Assembly: GCF_017676345.1 (NCBI RefSeq)
Contig: NZ_JAFFZM010000001.1
Span: 682,001-746,000 of the forward strand
DNA from: Streptomyces smyrnaeus
GTDB lineage: Bacteria > Actinomycetota > Actinomycetes > Streptomycetales > Streptomycetaceae
Reading direction: 5' to 3'
DNA length: 64,000 bases
Shown one piece after another: positions 42,164-50,871 of the stretch (its first letter is position 1; every line of letters starts with the position of its first letter). A model generated the notes under the pieces. It searched no databases. It saw only the letters and a program-made list of their open reading frames with translations, and was not told the DNA's origin. A program made the position numbers and the translations under genes.

Positions 42164-42298
42164 CGGCGTGCGGCCCCTCCTTCGAATCGTCCCGGCGCTG
42201 ACCGTCTCAGCCCTGATGCACTGGCAATTGTGCATACGCCCTGACCCCCTGTCCCGGCGTGGCGGACAACGGTCACCGGGTGGGGAGAGGATGTTCCC

Positions 42299-42850
42299 AT
42301 GTCTCGACGCATGGTTCGCCTCCTGACCCTCTTGGTAGCGCTCACGGGAACGGGCTGTTCCGCCGACAGCAGCGACGCCTCGCCCACCCGGAAGGCCGAC
42401 TCGCCGTCTCCGTCGGTGGCGGGGGGTCACCTCTATGTGCGGGGTGGCGGCACGGTCACCGACGACTGGGACGACGAGGGCCTTCTGGGCGAGAATCTGC
42501 CTGTCCGCAGCGACTTGGCGGCGATGTGGCAGACGGTCCTGTGGGCGGACGGATATCTCGACCGTTCCCGGATCGACTGCCACTACTCGAAGCGCACCCG
42601 CCGTGCGACGCGCGCCTGGCAGAGCAACCATGCGCTGCCCGCCGACGGCATCGTCGGTCCGCAGTCCTTCGGACGGGCGACCGAGCGGCTTGTCCGGCGC
42701 GGCGGAATGGTCGTCTTCAAGGGCGAGCGGCACGAGGTGCCCTTCAAGCTGGCCCGCGACGGAAGGTATCTGGTCGAGGACTCGGGCACCTACAAGCCGC
42801 TGCGGCGGGACAGGCCCACCCTGCGGGTGTGCGGCAGCGCCACCCGTTGA
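42299..42850 (+). CDS. Exported peptidoglycan-binding-domain protein
   Basis: 183 residues from the ATG at 42299 with AGAGGA upstream. The signal segment ends LVALTGTGC, a weak lipobox (Cys20), so it may be a lipoprotein or simply secreted. The body contains a PG_binding_1-like unit: VRSDLAAMWQTVLWADGYLDRSRIDCHYSKRTRRATRAWQ and LPADGIVGPQSFGRA. No catalytic domain is attached. It lies between two divergently or convergently placed XRE/DUF2690 genes, so the three may form one envelope-responsive unit. Confidence 0.75.
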   Translation: MSRRMVRLLTLLVALTGTGCSADSSDASPTRKADSPSPSVAGGHLYVRGGGTVTDDWDDEGLLGENLPVRSDLAAMWQTVLWADGYLDRSRIDCHYSKRTRRATRAWQSNHALPADGIVGPQSFGRATERLVRRGGMVVFKGERHEVPFKLARDGRYLVEDSGTYKPLRRDRPTLRVCGSATR

Positions 42851-42888
42851 GCCCGTGCCCGTCCGTCGGGCGGGCGTTCGGTCGGTCC

Positions 42889-42907
42889 GCCCGGCACCTC
42901 GCCGGGC
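42889..42907. terminator. Hairpin between convergent peptidoglycan-binding and XRE/DUF2690 genes
   Basis: GCCCGGC (42889-42895) and GCCGGGC (42901-42907) form a 7-bp perfect stem with a 5-nt loop, in an 85-bp gap between stop codons. Confidence 0.45.
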
Positions 42908-42935
42908 CCGCCGTCGCCCGGTCGATCACCCCCGG

Positions 42936-43883
42936 TCAATCCGTCCAGGCACGCTTCCCGGCGTCCACGCAGGAGTGCCTGTCCGCGATGACGGCGCACA
43001 CCTGCACGTTCGAGCCGAGGTTCTCGGGCGCCGGCGCCATCGCCGTACGTCCGTCCTGGGAGTCCTCCCACAGCTGTCCGGCGCCGGGGGCGCTCAGCGA
43101 GATGCCCTTCACATCGTTCGCGGGCGTCACCGCGCCCCACACCGCCGCGCACCGGATGCTCCGGTAGACCTCGATGCGGTGGTGCCTGATGTCGTAGCGA
43201 CCCACCACCCGCCCGTCCGCCTGGCAGCCCGCCCGTACCGGATCACGCCCTTCGCACGCCTCTCCCCGGCAACGGGGACGCACCTCGTCGGCCGCGGGGC
43301 CGGCGGCCTCGGACGGGAGCGGAAAGGGCCAGGCAGGCCGTCCGATGCCTCTGCCCGACGCGTCAGGTACGCACGCCAGCAGCACAAGAGAGGCGAGCGC
43401 TACCGACCATCGGGCCGCTCGGACGGCGACGGACCGGGCGCCGGGGCCGCCCGGGGCCCGCCACCCCCGCACGGCTGCGGTGTTCGGTCCCGCTTCGTCG
43501 GACACGCCGGTAGCGGCGGCACCGGCGGAAGTCGCCGCGACACCGGAAGGTGCGGGGGCGGCCGGGGCCGTCGGCACCGGCTTGGTGCGCGCACGCCGGC
43601 GGTTCGCCTCCTCCCACGCCTCGTTCGCCGACTCCCACTGCACACTCAGCCGGACCAGCAGGCGGCGTTCGGTCCCCGAGAGCTTCGCAAGTGCTTCGAC
43701 CGCCTCCCACGGGGGTAGGGTCACCGCGCTGAGGTAGCGCTGCCAGCTGGACGCGCTGTAGGGGGTCTTGGCCGCGAGGGCGGTATAGCTCAGGCCGCTG
43801 CGGTCCTTGAGCAACCTCAGCCGCTCCACGAGCCGACGCACTTCCGGCCGCACGTCCTGAGGCAGTGGACGCCAGCGTCCCAT
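42936..43883 (-). CDS. XRE-HTH membrane protein with C-terminal DUF2690 domain (copy 2)
   Basis: 315 residues from the ATG at 43883, preceded by GGAGGGGAGAAG. The HTH is LSYTALAAKTPYSASSWQRYLSAVTLPP, clearly paralogous to copy 1. An Ala/Pro-rich linker and one membrane helix (about 155-172, WSVALASLVLLACV) precede the DUF2690 domain (RCRGEACEGRDPVRAGCQAD, then VYRSIRCAAVWGAVTPANDV). The two copies have diverged strongly outside the HTH and the cysteine framework. Likely a membrane-anchored DNA-binding sensor; its target is unknown. Confidence 0.82.
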   Translation of the reverse strand: MGRWRPLPQDVRPEVRRLVERLRLLKDRSGLSYTALAAKTPYSASSWQRYLSAVTLPPWEAVEALAKLSGTERRLLVRLSVQWESANEAWEEANRRRARTKPVPTAPAAPAPSGVAATSAGAAATGVSDEAGPNTAAVRGWRAPGGPGARSVAVRAARWSVALASLVLLACVPDASGRGIGRPAWPFPLPSEAAGPAADEVRPRCRGEACEGRDPVRAGCQADGRVVGRYDIRHHRIEVYRSIRCAAVWGAVTPANDVKGISLSAPGAGQLWEDSQDGRTAMAPAPENLGSNVQVCAVIADRHSCVDAGKRAWTD

Positions 43884-44165
43884 CGTCTTCTCCCCTCCCC
43901 GAGCGCGGCCGTCACACCGGGCGCCTCACTCCCGGGTCCGGCCGACCCCAGTGTCCCCCACCGTGCTCACGCGGCCGACCCAGCGTCCCACGGGAGTGTC
44001 ACCCCGGGCCACATCACCGCTGGTCACAGCGCTGGTTTCCCATTCTGCCCCAGGTTGGGGCCGCCGCGTTCCGCTGTCGCCGATCACGGCTCAGGCTGGT
44101 CACCGAGCCGGTCGGGACGGCACTGCCGACCGGAGCGAACAGGCGGACAGAGAGCGAGGGTCGGG

Positions 44166-46079
44166 GTGCATCGGTTTCACGTACGGGTGCTGGGTCCACT
44201 GGAGCTGGACCGGGACGGGGAGCCCGTAGCCCTGCCGAGAGGGAGGCAACGTACGCTGCTCGCCACCTTGGCGCTGCGCCCCGGCAGCCCGGTACCGACC
44301 GGCGTGATCGCTGACCGGCTGTGGGACGAACGGCCTCCGGCCAGTGCCCAGGTGACCATCCGCAACCACGTCAAACGGCTGCGGCGGCTGCTGGACCCGG
44401 CGGGCCGTACGCCTGTCGTCCCGTTCGAGGGCGGCGGCTACCGGCTCGCCGTCGCCGAAGCGCACGTGGACCTGTACCGCTTCCGGGACCTCACCGGGCG
44501 GGCCGCCGCCACCGCGGACCCCGAGCAGGAGGCACGGCTGCTGCGGCAGGCCCTGGCACTGTGGCGCGGTCCCGCGCTGGGTGACATCGACAGCGCCTCC
44601 CTGCACCGGGAGGTCGTACCGACGCTGGCGGAGGAGTACGCACAGGCTCTGCACCGCCGGATCCGCCTCGACATGCGGCGGGGCGCCCACGCCGAGGTGA
44701 TCACGGAGCTGCGGCGCCTGGTGAGCGAGGACCCGCTGCGGGAGCGTTTCTGGGCGCAGCTGATGCGGGCGCTGCACCACACGGGCCGGCGGGCGGAGGC
44801 ACTCGTGTGCTACGAGCAGTGCCGTCGCGCGGTGGCGGACGCCCTCGGCGTGGAGCCCAGCGCGGAACTGCGCGAGCTGCACCGGCAGTTGCTCACGGGG
44901 GACGCCGCCGTCCTTCGCCCCGGATCTTCCGCGGTAGGGCAGGACCGCCGGGTGCCTCGGCAACTTCCGCCCGACATCGCACACTTCACCGGCCGCTCAC
45001 ACCACCTCGCAGCCCTCGACAAGGCCTGCGCACCCGCCGCGGGGCGGTCGCCCGCCGGTCTGGTGGCACTGGTCGGCGAGGCCGGTGTGGGCAAGACCGC
45101 ACTGGCCGTGCGCTGGGCACACCGGGTACGCGAGTCGTTCCCGGACGGCCAGCTCCATGTCGACCTGAGGGGATACGCGCCCGACGCGCCGCTGTCTCCT
45201 TCCACGGCACTCGCCACCCTGCTGTCCGACGTGCACGAGGGTCCGCTGCCGGAGGGAGCCGACGCCCGTGGTGCGCTGTTGCGCAGTGTCCTGTCCGGCA
45301 AGCGGGTCCTCGTACTGCTGGACAACGCCCGCGACGCCGAACAGGTGCGCCCGCTGCTGCCGGGCGGAGACCACACGGTCGTGGTCACCAGCCGCAACCA
45401 GCTGCGCGGGCTGGTGGCCAAGGAGGGCGCCCACCGGCTGCCGGTGGACCGGCTCACCGCCGAGGATGCCGCCGCCCTGCTCGGCGAGTTGATCGGGCAC
45501 CACCGCTGCAGGGCCGAACCGGAAGCCACCGCGCGGCTCCTGGGCCGTGGCGCCCGACTGCCGCTGCTCCTGCGGAACATCGCGGAGCGGGTGAACCGCT
45601 ATCCCCGGGCGCTCCTCGCCGAGGTGGCCGACGCGTTGTACGACACGTTGTACGACGGGGATGGTCCGGCGGGGGTGCTGTGCGCGCCCGGTGCCGGGGC
45701 CGATCCGTCCGCGCTCGTGTCGTGGACCTACCGCACCCTTCCCCCCGAGGCACGGCGGCTGCACCGGCTGCTGGGCACCCGGCCGGAAAGGGTGGTCGGC
45801 CCCCGGGCCGCCGCCGCCGTGTCGGGCACCTCCGTGCGGGAGACGGGCAGGCTCCTGGACAGCCTTGCCGAGGTGAACCTGTTGCTGCAGTGGACCCCCT
45901 ACGAGTTCGAACTCGACGCCCTCAGCACCTCCCGGGCGCGGGCCGACGACGCGGCACGGCCACCTCACCCCGGCGTCAGCAAGGCCGTCTCGGTGGGGGC
46001 GATGTCCAAACGCAGGATCTCGGCGGCGCCCGCGCGGAACAGCGCGATCTCGGTCGGCTCCAGCGACGCCGTCACCTGA
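44166..46079 (+). CDS. SARP-family regulator with NB-ARC-like ATPase domain, lacking the TPR region of AfsR
   Basis: 637 residues from a GTG at 44166 (GAGGG upstream). An OmpR-type winged HTH (FHVRVLGPLELDRDGEPVALPRGRQRTLLATLAL, then PASAQVTIRNHVKRLRRLL) is followed by a BTAD domain (VDLYRFRDLTGRA to ALGVEPSAELRELHRQLL, about 95-245). An ATPase domain follows, with Walker A VGEAGVGKTAL near residue 307 and KRVLVLLDNARD as Walker B. AfsR-type proteins run to about 950-1000 residues with C-terminal TPRs. This one stops soon after the ATPase/winged-helix part, and its last 38 codons lie antisense to the end of the type VII operon. It is the best candidate activator for the SARP-type site at 62032-62074. 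Confidence 0.88.
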   Translation: MHRFHVRVLGPLELDRDGEPVALPRGRQRTLLATLALRPGSPVPTGVIADRLWDERPPASAQVTIRNHVKRLRRLLDPAGRTPVVPFEGGGYRLAVAEAHVDLYRFRDLTGRAAATADPEQEARLLRQALALWRGPALGDIDSASLHREVVPTLAEEYAQALHRRIRLDMRRGAHAEVITELRRLVSEDPLRERFWAQLMRALHHTGRRAEALVCYEQCRRAVADALGVEPSAELRELHRQLLTGDAAVLRPGSSAVGQDRRVPRQLPPDIAHFTGRSHHLAALDKACAPAAGRSPAGLVALVGEAGVGKTALAVRWAHRVRESFPDGQLHVDLRGYAPDAPLSPSTALATLLSDVHEGPLPEGADARGALLRSVLSGKRVLVLLDNARDAEQVRPLLPGGDHTVVVTSRNQLRGLVAKEGAHRLPVDRLTAEDAAALLGELIGHHRCRAEPEATARLLGRGARLPLLLRNIAERVNRYPRALLAEVADALYDTLYDGDGPAGVLCAPGAGADPSALVSWTYRTLPPEARRLHRLLGTRPERVVGPRAAAAVSGTSVRETGRLLDSLAEVNLLLQWTPYEFELDALSTSRARADDAARPPHPGVSKAVSVGAMSKRRISAAPARNSAISVGSSDAVT

Positions 46080-46708
46080 GCCGCGTACTCACCCGCCACC
46101 GGCAGCACCGCCTCGGCGAAGGAGGCGCCCAGCGCGAGCAGGGCGTCCAGGTCGTGCCAGAAGCCGCCGTGCCGGGGCGCCTGACGGCGCACATGCACGG
46201 TGGTGCACCAACGGCCCGCTCCCTCCCCGGCCGGCAGCGGCGGTGCACGCCGCACGTCGGAGATCAGCGCCTGCGGGCCGTGGTCCACGCCCGGCGGTCG
46301 CGGAGCGCGGGAGGGCCAGGAGCCGGGATCGTCCTCCAGCGACAGCCGGTCCCCGGCCGCGTCACGCAGCCTCGCCCACAGGGCGGGAGTGCGGGTGGCG
46401 GCTGTGACATGCGCACCCACCGCCAGCAGCCGACAGGCCAGGAGCCGGCCGAAAAGGGATTCGCCCAGCACGCCGATCCGCACTCCCAGGACCCGCAGGG
46501 TGACGGAGCGCCCCGAGCGGTCGGTGCCCAGGTGGAGGCCGGCGAGTGCGTCGTACAGCGGGAACCCGAGGGCCGCCTCGACACCTTCGCCTGCGGGTCC
46601 GGTGCGCCAGCGGGCGGGGGGCAAGGCGGCCAGCCCGGGTTCGAGGGACCGGGGCCCGCCCCGGGACGGGCGGGGCGGGTGCGCTGCCGTGTGCGGGGGT
46701 GTGTTCAC
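45965..46708 (-). CDS. Unrecognised protein at the end of the type VII secretion operon
   Basis: 247 residues from a GTG that overlaps the EccE stop (GTGA). The centre has a Rossmann-like strand-helix start, GVRIGVLGESLFGRLLACRLLAVGAHVTAATR, followed by an Asp/Pro-rich segment and an Ala/Leu-rich C-terminus (LDALLALGASFAEAVLPVAGEYAAQV). It looks cytosolic, with no signal peptide. Its tight coupling to EccE points to a role in the secretion system, perhaps as a chaperone or regulator; no function is known to me. Its 3' end is antisense to the SARP gene for 115 bp. Confidence 0.65.
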   Translation of the reverse strand: MNTPPHTAAHPPRPSRGGPRSLEPGLAALPPARWRTGPAGEGVEAALGFPLYDALAGLHLGTDRSGRSVTLRVLGVRIGVLGESLFGRLLACRLLAVGAHVTAATRTPALWARLRDAAGDRLSLEDDPGSWPSRAPRPPGVDHGPQALISDVRRAPPLPAGEGAGRWCTTVHVRRQAPRHGGFWHDLDALLALGASFAEAVLPVAGEYAAQVTASLEPTEIALFRAGAAEILRLDIAPTETALLTPG

Positions 46709-47940
46709 CGTTCTCCCATCCCGACCGCGAAGCCGGTCGTCTCCACCAGCGACCGTCCGGGAACGCCCAGCGGCAAGGTAGCCACCAGGCCGTCCTCCTG
46801 ACCGCCCGTCACCAGACCGGCCACGCCGGACTCGCGCACCAGCAGGTCGCGGGCCCGGGCGGCCCGCTGGTCGAGTGGGCTGACCAGCCGCACCGCGGTG
46901 CGTACCTCGACGACTGCCTCGCCACCGTCTCCACAGCCACTCAAGTCACCGGGAGCCACGGTCGCCGCGACCACAGCACGCTCCGCCTGGGACTCGGCGA
47001 CCGCGGTGAGGAGCCTTGACCAGTCGTCGGCCGAGCGGACGTCGGCGACGGCCGTGCAGTGCGTCATGGACGCTCCCGCCCAGCACTCCGGCGTCACCTG
47101 CCCGCTCCCCTCAGGATCGCCCACCTCCCTCAACAGCGCCTGTACCGCGGCGGCGTCCAAGGGCTCGGCCGGCGCACCCGCCCGTGCCAGACGGGCCCGC
47201 AGCCGCGCGGTTGCGGCGACGGTCGCGGCGCGTGCGCCCACGGTCCCACCGCCCCTGCGTTCGGCGGCCTCGGGCGCTTCCCAGGGCTCGTACCGCAGGA
47301 CGAGCCAGGCACGCACCGCCACCAGGTGCCGCCGCGCGGGGAGTTGGCGATAGGCCATGGCCGGCTCGAAGCGCTGTCGGAGGTCCCAGGACGGCAGGCC
47401 GTGCTGCTCCACCAGCAGTTGCACGGCGGCAGGGCGCACCGGGTCGTTCCGTAGCCAGCTGGCCAGCAGTCCTGCGGGCAGGCCGGGGTGCACGCCGTCG
47501 GGAAGCCGCAGTACGGCGGCGAAACCACGCCCGTCGCACGCGACGCCCACCGGCGGCCCGTTGCGGTCGGGAACCGAGGTGACCTCCAGGGTGGGAAAGA
47601 GGGATCCGGCGAGGCCGAGGTGCTCCGGGCCCCGGTCGTGCGGCGTGCCGTCCGCCCGGGCGGCCTCGGCCGGATCGGACCTGGCCCGGTACCTAGGGGC
47701 GGGAGCAGGAGCGGGAGCGTCGAAGGTGCCGCGGCGCAGCCACCGCACCAGATGTCCGCCGGCCGTCCGGCCCCGTACGCGCAGCAGCGTGAGCCCCGTG
47801 AGGAGAACGCCCGCGCCGGCCAGTACGCCGCCGCCCGCGCCGCCGAGGGCGCCTCCGGCGGCGGCGCAGCCCGCAGCCGCCTGCAGCGCGACGAGGCGGC
47901 CCCGCCGCACGCGGCGGGGCCATGGCACCGTCGTGGTCAT
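46705..47940 (-). CDS. eccE: Type VII secretion protein EccE
   Basis: 411 residues from the ATG at 47940, overlapping the EccB stop (ATGA). A basic start leads to two adjacent hydrophobic helices (about 18-62, GRLVALQAAAGCAAAGG and GGVLAGAGVLLTGLTLL). A cytoplasmic domain follows, with the EccE pattern LGLAGSLFPTLEVTSVPDRNG, VGVACDGRGFAAVLRL and ARAWLVLRYEPWEAPEA. EccE is the peripheral membrane subunit of the ESX translocon. The identification rests on topology, domain pattern and its position after EccB. Confidence 0.82.
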   Translation of the reverse strand: MTTTVPWPRRVRRGRLVALQAAAGCAAAGGALGGAGGGVLAGAGVLLTGLTLLRVRGRTAGGHLVRWLRRGTFDAPAPAPAPRYRARSDPAEAARADGTPHDRGPEHLGLAGSLFPTLEVTSVPDRNGPPVGVACDGRGFAAVLRLPDGVHPGLPAGLLASWLRNDPVRPAAVQLLVEQHGLPSWDLRQRFEPAMAYRQLPARRHLVAVRAWLVLRYEPWEAPEAAERRGGGTVGARAATVAATARLRARLARAGAPAEPLDAAAVQALLREVGDPEGSGQVTPECWAGASMTHCTAVADVRSADDWSRLLTAVAESQAERAVVAATVAPGDLSGCGDGGEAVVEVRTAVRLVSPLDQRAARARDLLVRESGVAGLVTGGQEDGLVATLPLGVPGRSLVETTGFAVGMGER

Positions 47941-49454
47941 TCCCGCTCCCCCTCGCCGTGCGGCTCGTCCTCGCCCGCGGCCTTGTCCCGGTCCTTGCTC
48001 TTGGCCGCGCCCTTGTCCCGACCCGGGTCCGTGTCCGCGCCGCCGTCCGTACGTTCCGTACGGCTGCCGCCGTGCTCCTCGGCGGCCGAGCGCGGGTCCA
48101 GCACCGGGCCCGTGGGCAGCAGACCGACGAACCCCTTGGGCAGGGAGGGCGCCTGTTCGACCGGGTAGCCCAGCCGTGTCACCGCGTCCGCGGAGGCGAA
48201 CGGGTAGGCGGTGCCGGTGTCGGTGACCAGCGTGTACGTGCCGCCGGAGCCGGCCGATGCCGTGGCTCTGACCACCGCGCCCCCACCCGGCGGTACGTAC
48301 AGTTCGTCCACCCGTCCGAGGGGCTTGCCACCCGCCGCCGACACCGCGGGGACGCCCTTCGGCTGCGGCATCCGCTCCGGCAGCGCCACTGTCGCCTGCC
48401 ACGGGGCGTCGCCGGGGGTGCTGCCCGGGGCCGTACTGACGCACAGCGGTCGGCCCCGGTCGCGGGACGCCGCCTCGGGCAGCCGCTCGGGCCAGGCCGG
48501 ATCACCCGGCGCGGAGGCCTTCGACCGTGGGGCGGCGGTCACCTGGGCGGGAGTCAGCTCGTGTTCGTCCACGCCGGTGGTGCGCAGCAGTGTGTAGACC
48601 AGCTCGGAGACGGCGACCAGCCCGTCGGCCCGTACCTGGTAGTACTGCGGGTTGACGCCGCCCACATCGCTGCCGGCCAGGTCACCGACGGCGGCGCCAC
48701 GGACCGGCAGCCGCACGTCGGGGGCTTCGCCCTCGCCCCGCACCGACTGCGGTGTCCGGATCGCCGGCCCTTCCGGGACGGTGGCCAGAACCTCGTCGGA
48801 CAGCGGTGTCTGCTCGGTGCGCTGGAGGCCCAGCGCGTTGCGGACCGGCACGGACAGCGAGAACCTCCGCCCCTGCGTCAGCAGCCAGAAGTCACCGCCC
48901 GGCGCGGTCGCGAGCACGGTGGCGGCCGAGGCGTCTTCCGGGACGGCGTCGGGCACTGCGACATACAGGTGGGTCCTCGCCTGCTGACCGGATTCCTCCC
49001 CGGGGACCGTGCACACCGTCCACTCCTCGGTGGACAGCCGGGACGTGTCGGGCAGCGCGTCGGGGGCCGCCGGGATACCGACGGGCAGCCCTCGTGGTAC
49101 GCCCTTGAGCGCTTCCGCGCGGACCTCGGTCCGTTTGCCGCCGCCCACCAGCAGCGCCGAGGAGAGATTGAGCGCCGGGTGCAGCACACCGTCCGACATC
49201 ACATAGCGGTCGCCGCTGCCGCTGACCACCACGGCGCCGTCGCCCGGCAGGTCGGGCCCCTTGCCGCCGCCCAGCCAGCCCGCGATACCGAAGCCCGCCA
49301 TCACCAGGACGCCGAGCGCGATCCCGCCGCCCAGCGAGCGGTTGAGGCGGCGCCGGGGGTCGCGCAGGGCCTCGTCGGTGCCGCGCAGCAGGCTGGTCTG
49401 CTGTCGCCGGTTGCCGTACGCGTGGGCTTCCGCCAGTTCTCGTGTGGTCGCCAT
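47937..49454 (-). CDS. eccB: Type VII secretion protein EccB
   Basis: 505 residues from the ATG at 49454, 4 bp after the mycosin stop. The N-terminus (ELAEAHAYGNRRQQTSLLRG) is the conserved EccB cytoplasmic motif, followed by a single membrane helix (about 41-61). The large extracytoplasmic part has the six-repeat EccB organisation, with GDRYVMSDGVLHPALNLSSALLV near the helix and LPKGFVGLLPTGPVLDPRSA close to the end. The C-terminal 45 residues are Lys/Asp/Glu-rich and probably disordered. EccB shapes the periplasm-side dimer of the translocon. Confidence 0.92.
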   Translation of the reverse strand: MATTRELAEAHAYGNRRQQTSLLRGTDEALRDPRRRLNRSLGGGIALGVLVMAGFGIAGWLGGGKGPDLPGDGAVVVSGSGDRYVMSDGVLHPALNLSSALLVGGGKRTEVRAEALKGVPRGLPVGIPAAPDALPDTSRLSTEEWTVCTVPGEESGQQARTHLYVAVPDAVPEDASAATVLATAPGGDFWLLTQGRRFSLSVPVRNALGLQRTEQTPLSDEVLATVPEGPAIRTPQSVRGEGEAPDVRLPVRGAAVGDLAGSDVGGVNPQYYQVRADGLVAVSELVYTLLRTTGVDEHELTPAQVTAAPRSKASAPGDPAWPERLPEAASRDRGRPLCVSTAPGSTPGDAPWQATVALPERMPQPKGVPAVSAAGGKPLGRVDELYVPPGGGAVVRATASAGSGGTYTLVTDTGTAYPFASADAVTRLGYPVEQAPSLPKGFVGLLPTGPVLDPRSAAEEHGGSRTERTDGGADTDPGRDKGAAKSKDRDKAAGEDEPHGEGERE

Positions 49455-49458
49455 CAGC

Positions 49459-50871
49459 TCAACTCGTCCGGTGGGTGCGGTGGGTCGGGTCGGTCCTGCC
49501 GCGCCGGGTCCGGGAGACGCCGCCGGTCAGCCCGTCCAGTGCGGGTGCCACCGGCGGCCGGGCACGGTCGGTGCGGAAGCGATCGGCACCGGCACGGTCG
49601 GCACCGGCGCCACGGGGCCCGCCGCCGACGGGCGCCGGCCGCCAACGGCGGGCGGCCGCGCGGCGGACGGCGGGAGCGCCGAGCACCGCGAGCAGTACGG
49701 TCAGCAGCAGTCCACCGCTCCAGGCGAGCGCGGTCGCACCGGTCGGCGAGAGCAACGGGCGGGGACGCGGCACGGCTTGCACGGGGATGGCACCGGGCCG
49801 CGCTGCGGCTTGCCGGTCTTGTTGCGCTCCGGCCCGCCCGCCGTCTCCCGCAAGGTGGGTGAGGGCGCCGAACGGGTCGACGACGCCCGCGCCCGTGCGC
49901 TCGTTCGTGCCGCCGCCGACAGGCGCCGCCGCGTCCACCAGCCGCTCGCGCACCTGACGGGCGGACAGTCGGGGAAAGCGGGAGCGGACCAGTGCCGCGG
50001 CGCCGGAGACCTGCGGGGCTGCGAAGCTGGTGCCCTTGTCCCGGCGGTACCCCGAGCCGCCTGCCGCCAGTACGACCTCGTCCTGGCCGTAGCCGGCAAG
50101 ATCCACCCAGCCGCCGCTGTTCGACTCCTTCATCGGCTGCCCCGTCGGCTGCACGGCGCCGACCGCGAGCACACCATCGTAGGCGGCCGGATACATCTTC
50201 TTCCCGCTGGTGCCCTCGTTGCCCGCCGCCGCGACCACGACGACGTCCTGGGCCACCGCGCGTTCGACCGCCTTCCGGACGGGAGCTCGGTCGACGGGCA
50301 GCGCGAAGGAGAGGTTGAGCACCTGCACGCCGCTGTCCACGACGCGGTCGATGGCGGCGGCCAGCGCCTCGGCGGGTGCGTTCTCCACCCCGCCCACCAC
50401 CCGCACCGGCTCGACACGGGACGCCGGCGCCACCCCCGTGATACGGGCCTCGCCGCCCCGGCGTGCGGCGATGAGCCCGGCCACAGCGGTGCCGTGGCCC
50501 TCGCAGTCGAGCGCGGGGGGCTTCGGCCGCTGGATGCGGTAGCCCTTCTTCGTCCGTACCGTCACCACCTCGGCCCCCTCCCGGACGGCGCCGGACAGTT
50601 CCGGGTGCCGGTCGTCCACCCCGGAGTCGACGACACCGACGGTGATCCCCTCCCCCTCGGCGAGGTCCCAGGCCTGTGCCAGCCCGAGGCGGTCGGTGAG
50701 GTTGCGGCCCGGAAGCGCGTCGGGCAGCGGCTCGCCCTGCTGCGGGGGACGACGACAGGAGGTGTCGACCCGGTCGGCCGCCAGGGCCGGCGGCGCGGGC
50801 AGCGACAGCTGACCCAGCGCCGCCGTGACAGCCGCGGCAGCCAGTGTTCGCCTGCCTCGTCGTCCTGTCAT
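49459..50871 (-). CDS. mycP: Mycosin: membrane-anchored subtilisin-like protease of the type VII system
   Basis: 470 residues from the ATG at 50871, overlapping the EccD stop (ATGA). A signal peptide (to about residue 31) precedes the protease domain with a complete triad: Asp82 in VVDSGVDD, His126 in CEGHGTAVAG and Ser282 in KGTSFAAPQVSG. The oxyanion Asn is in AAAGNEG. A C-terminal membrane helix (about 385-405) is followed by a Pro/Arg-rich cytoplasmic tail. Mycosins sit in the periplasm-like space and are needed to stabilise the translocon as well as to process substrates. Confidence 0.93.
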   Translation of the reverse strand: MTGRRGRRTLAAAAVTAALGQLSLPAPPALAADRVDTSCRRPPQQGEPLPDALPGRNLTDRLGLAQAWDLAEGEGITVGVVDSGVDDRHPELSGAVREGAEVVTVRTKKGYRIQRPKPPALDCEGHGTAVAGLIAARRGGEARITGVAPASRVEPVRVVGGVENAPAEALAAAIDRVVDSGVQVLNLSFALPVDRAPVRKAVERAVAQDVVVVAAAGNEGTSGKKMYPAAYDGVLAVGAVQPTGQPMKESNSGGWVDLAGYGQDEVVLAAGGSGYRRDKGTSFAAPQVSGAAALVRSRFPRLSARQVRERLVDAAAPVGGGTNERTGAGVVDPFGALTHLAGDGGRAGAQQDRQAAARPGAIPVQAVPRPRPLLSPTGATALAWSGGLLLTVLLAVLGAPAVRRAAARRWRPAPVGGGPRGAGADRAGADRFRTDRARPPVAPALDGLTGGVSRTRRGRTDPTHRTHRTS

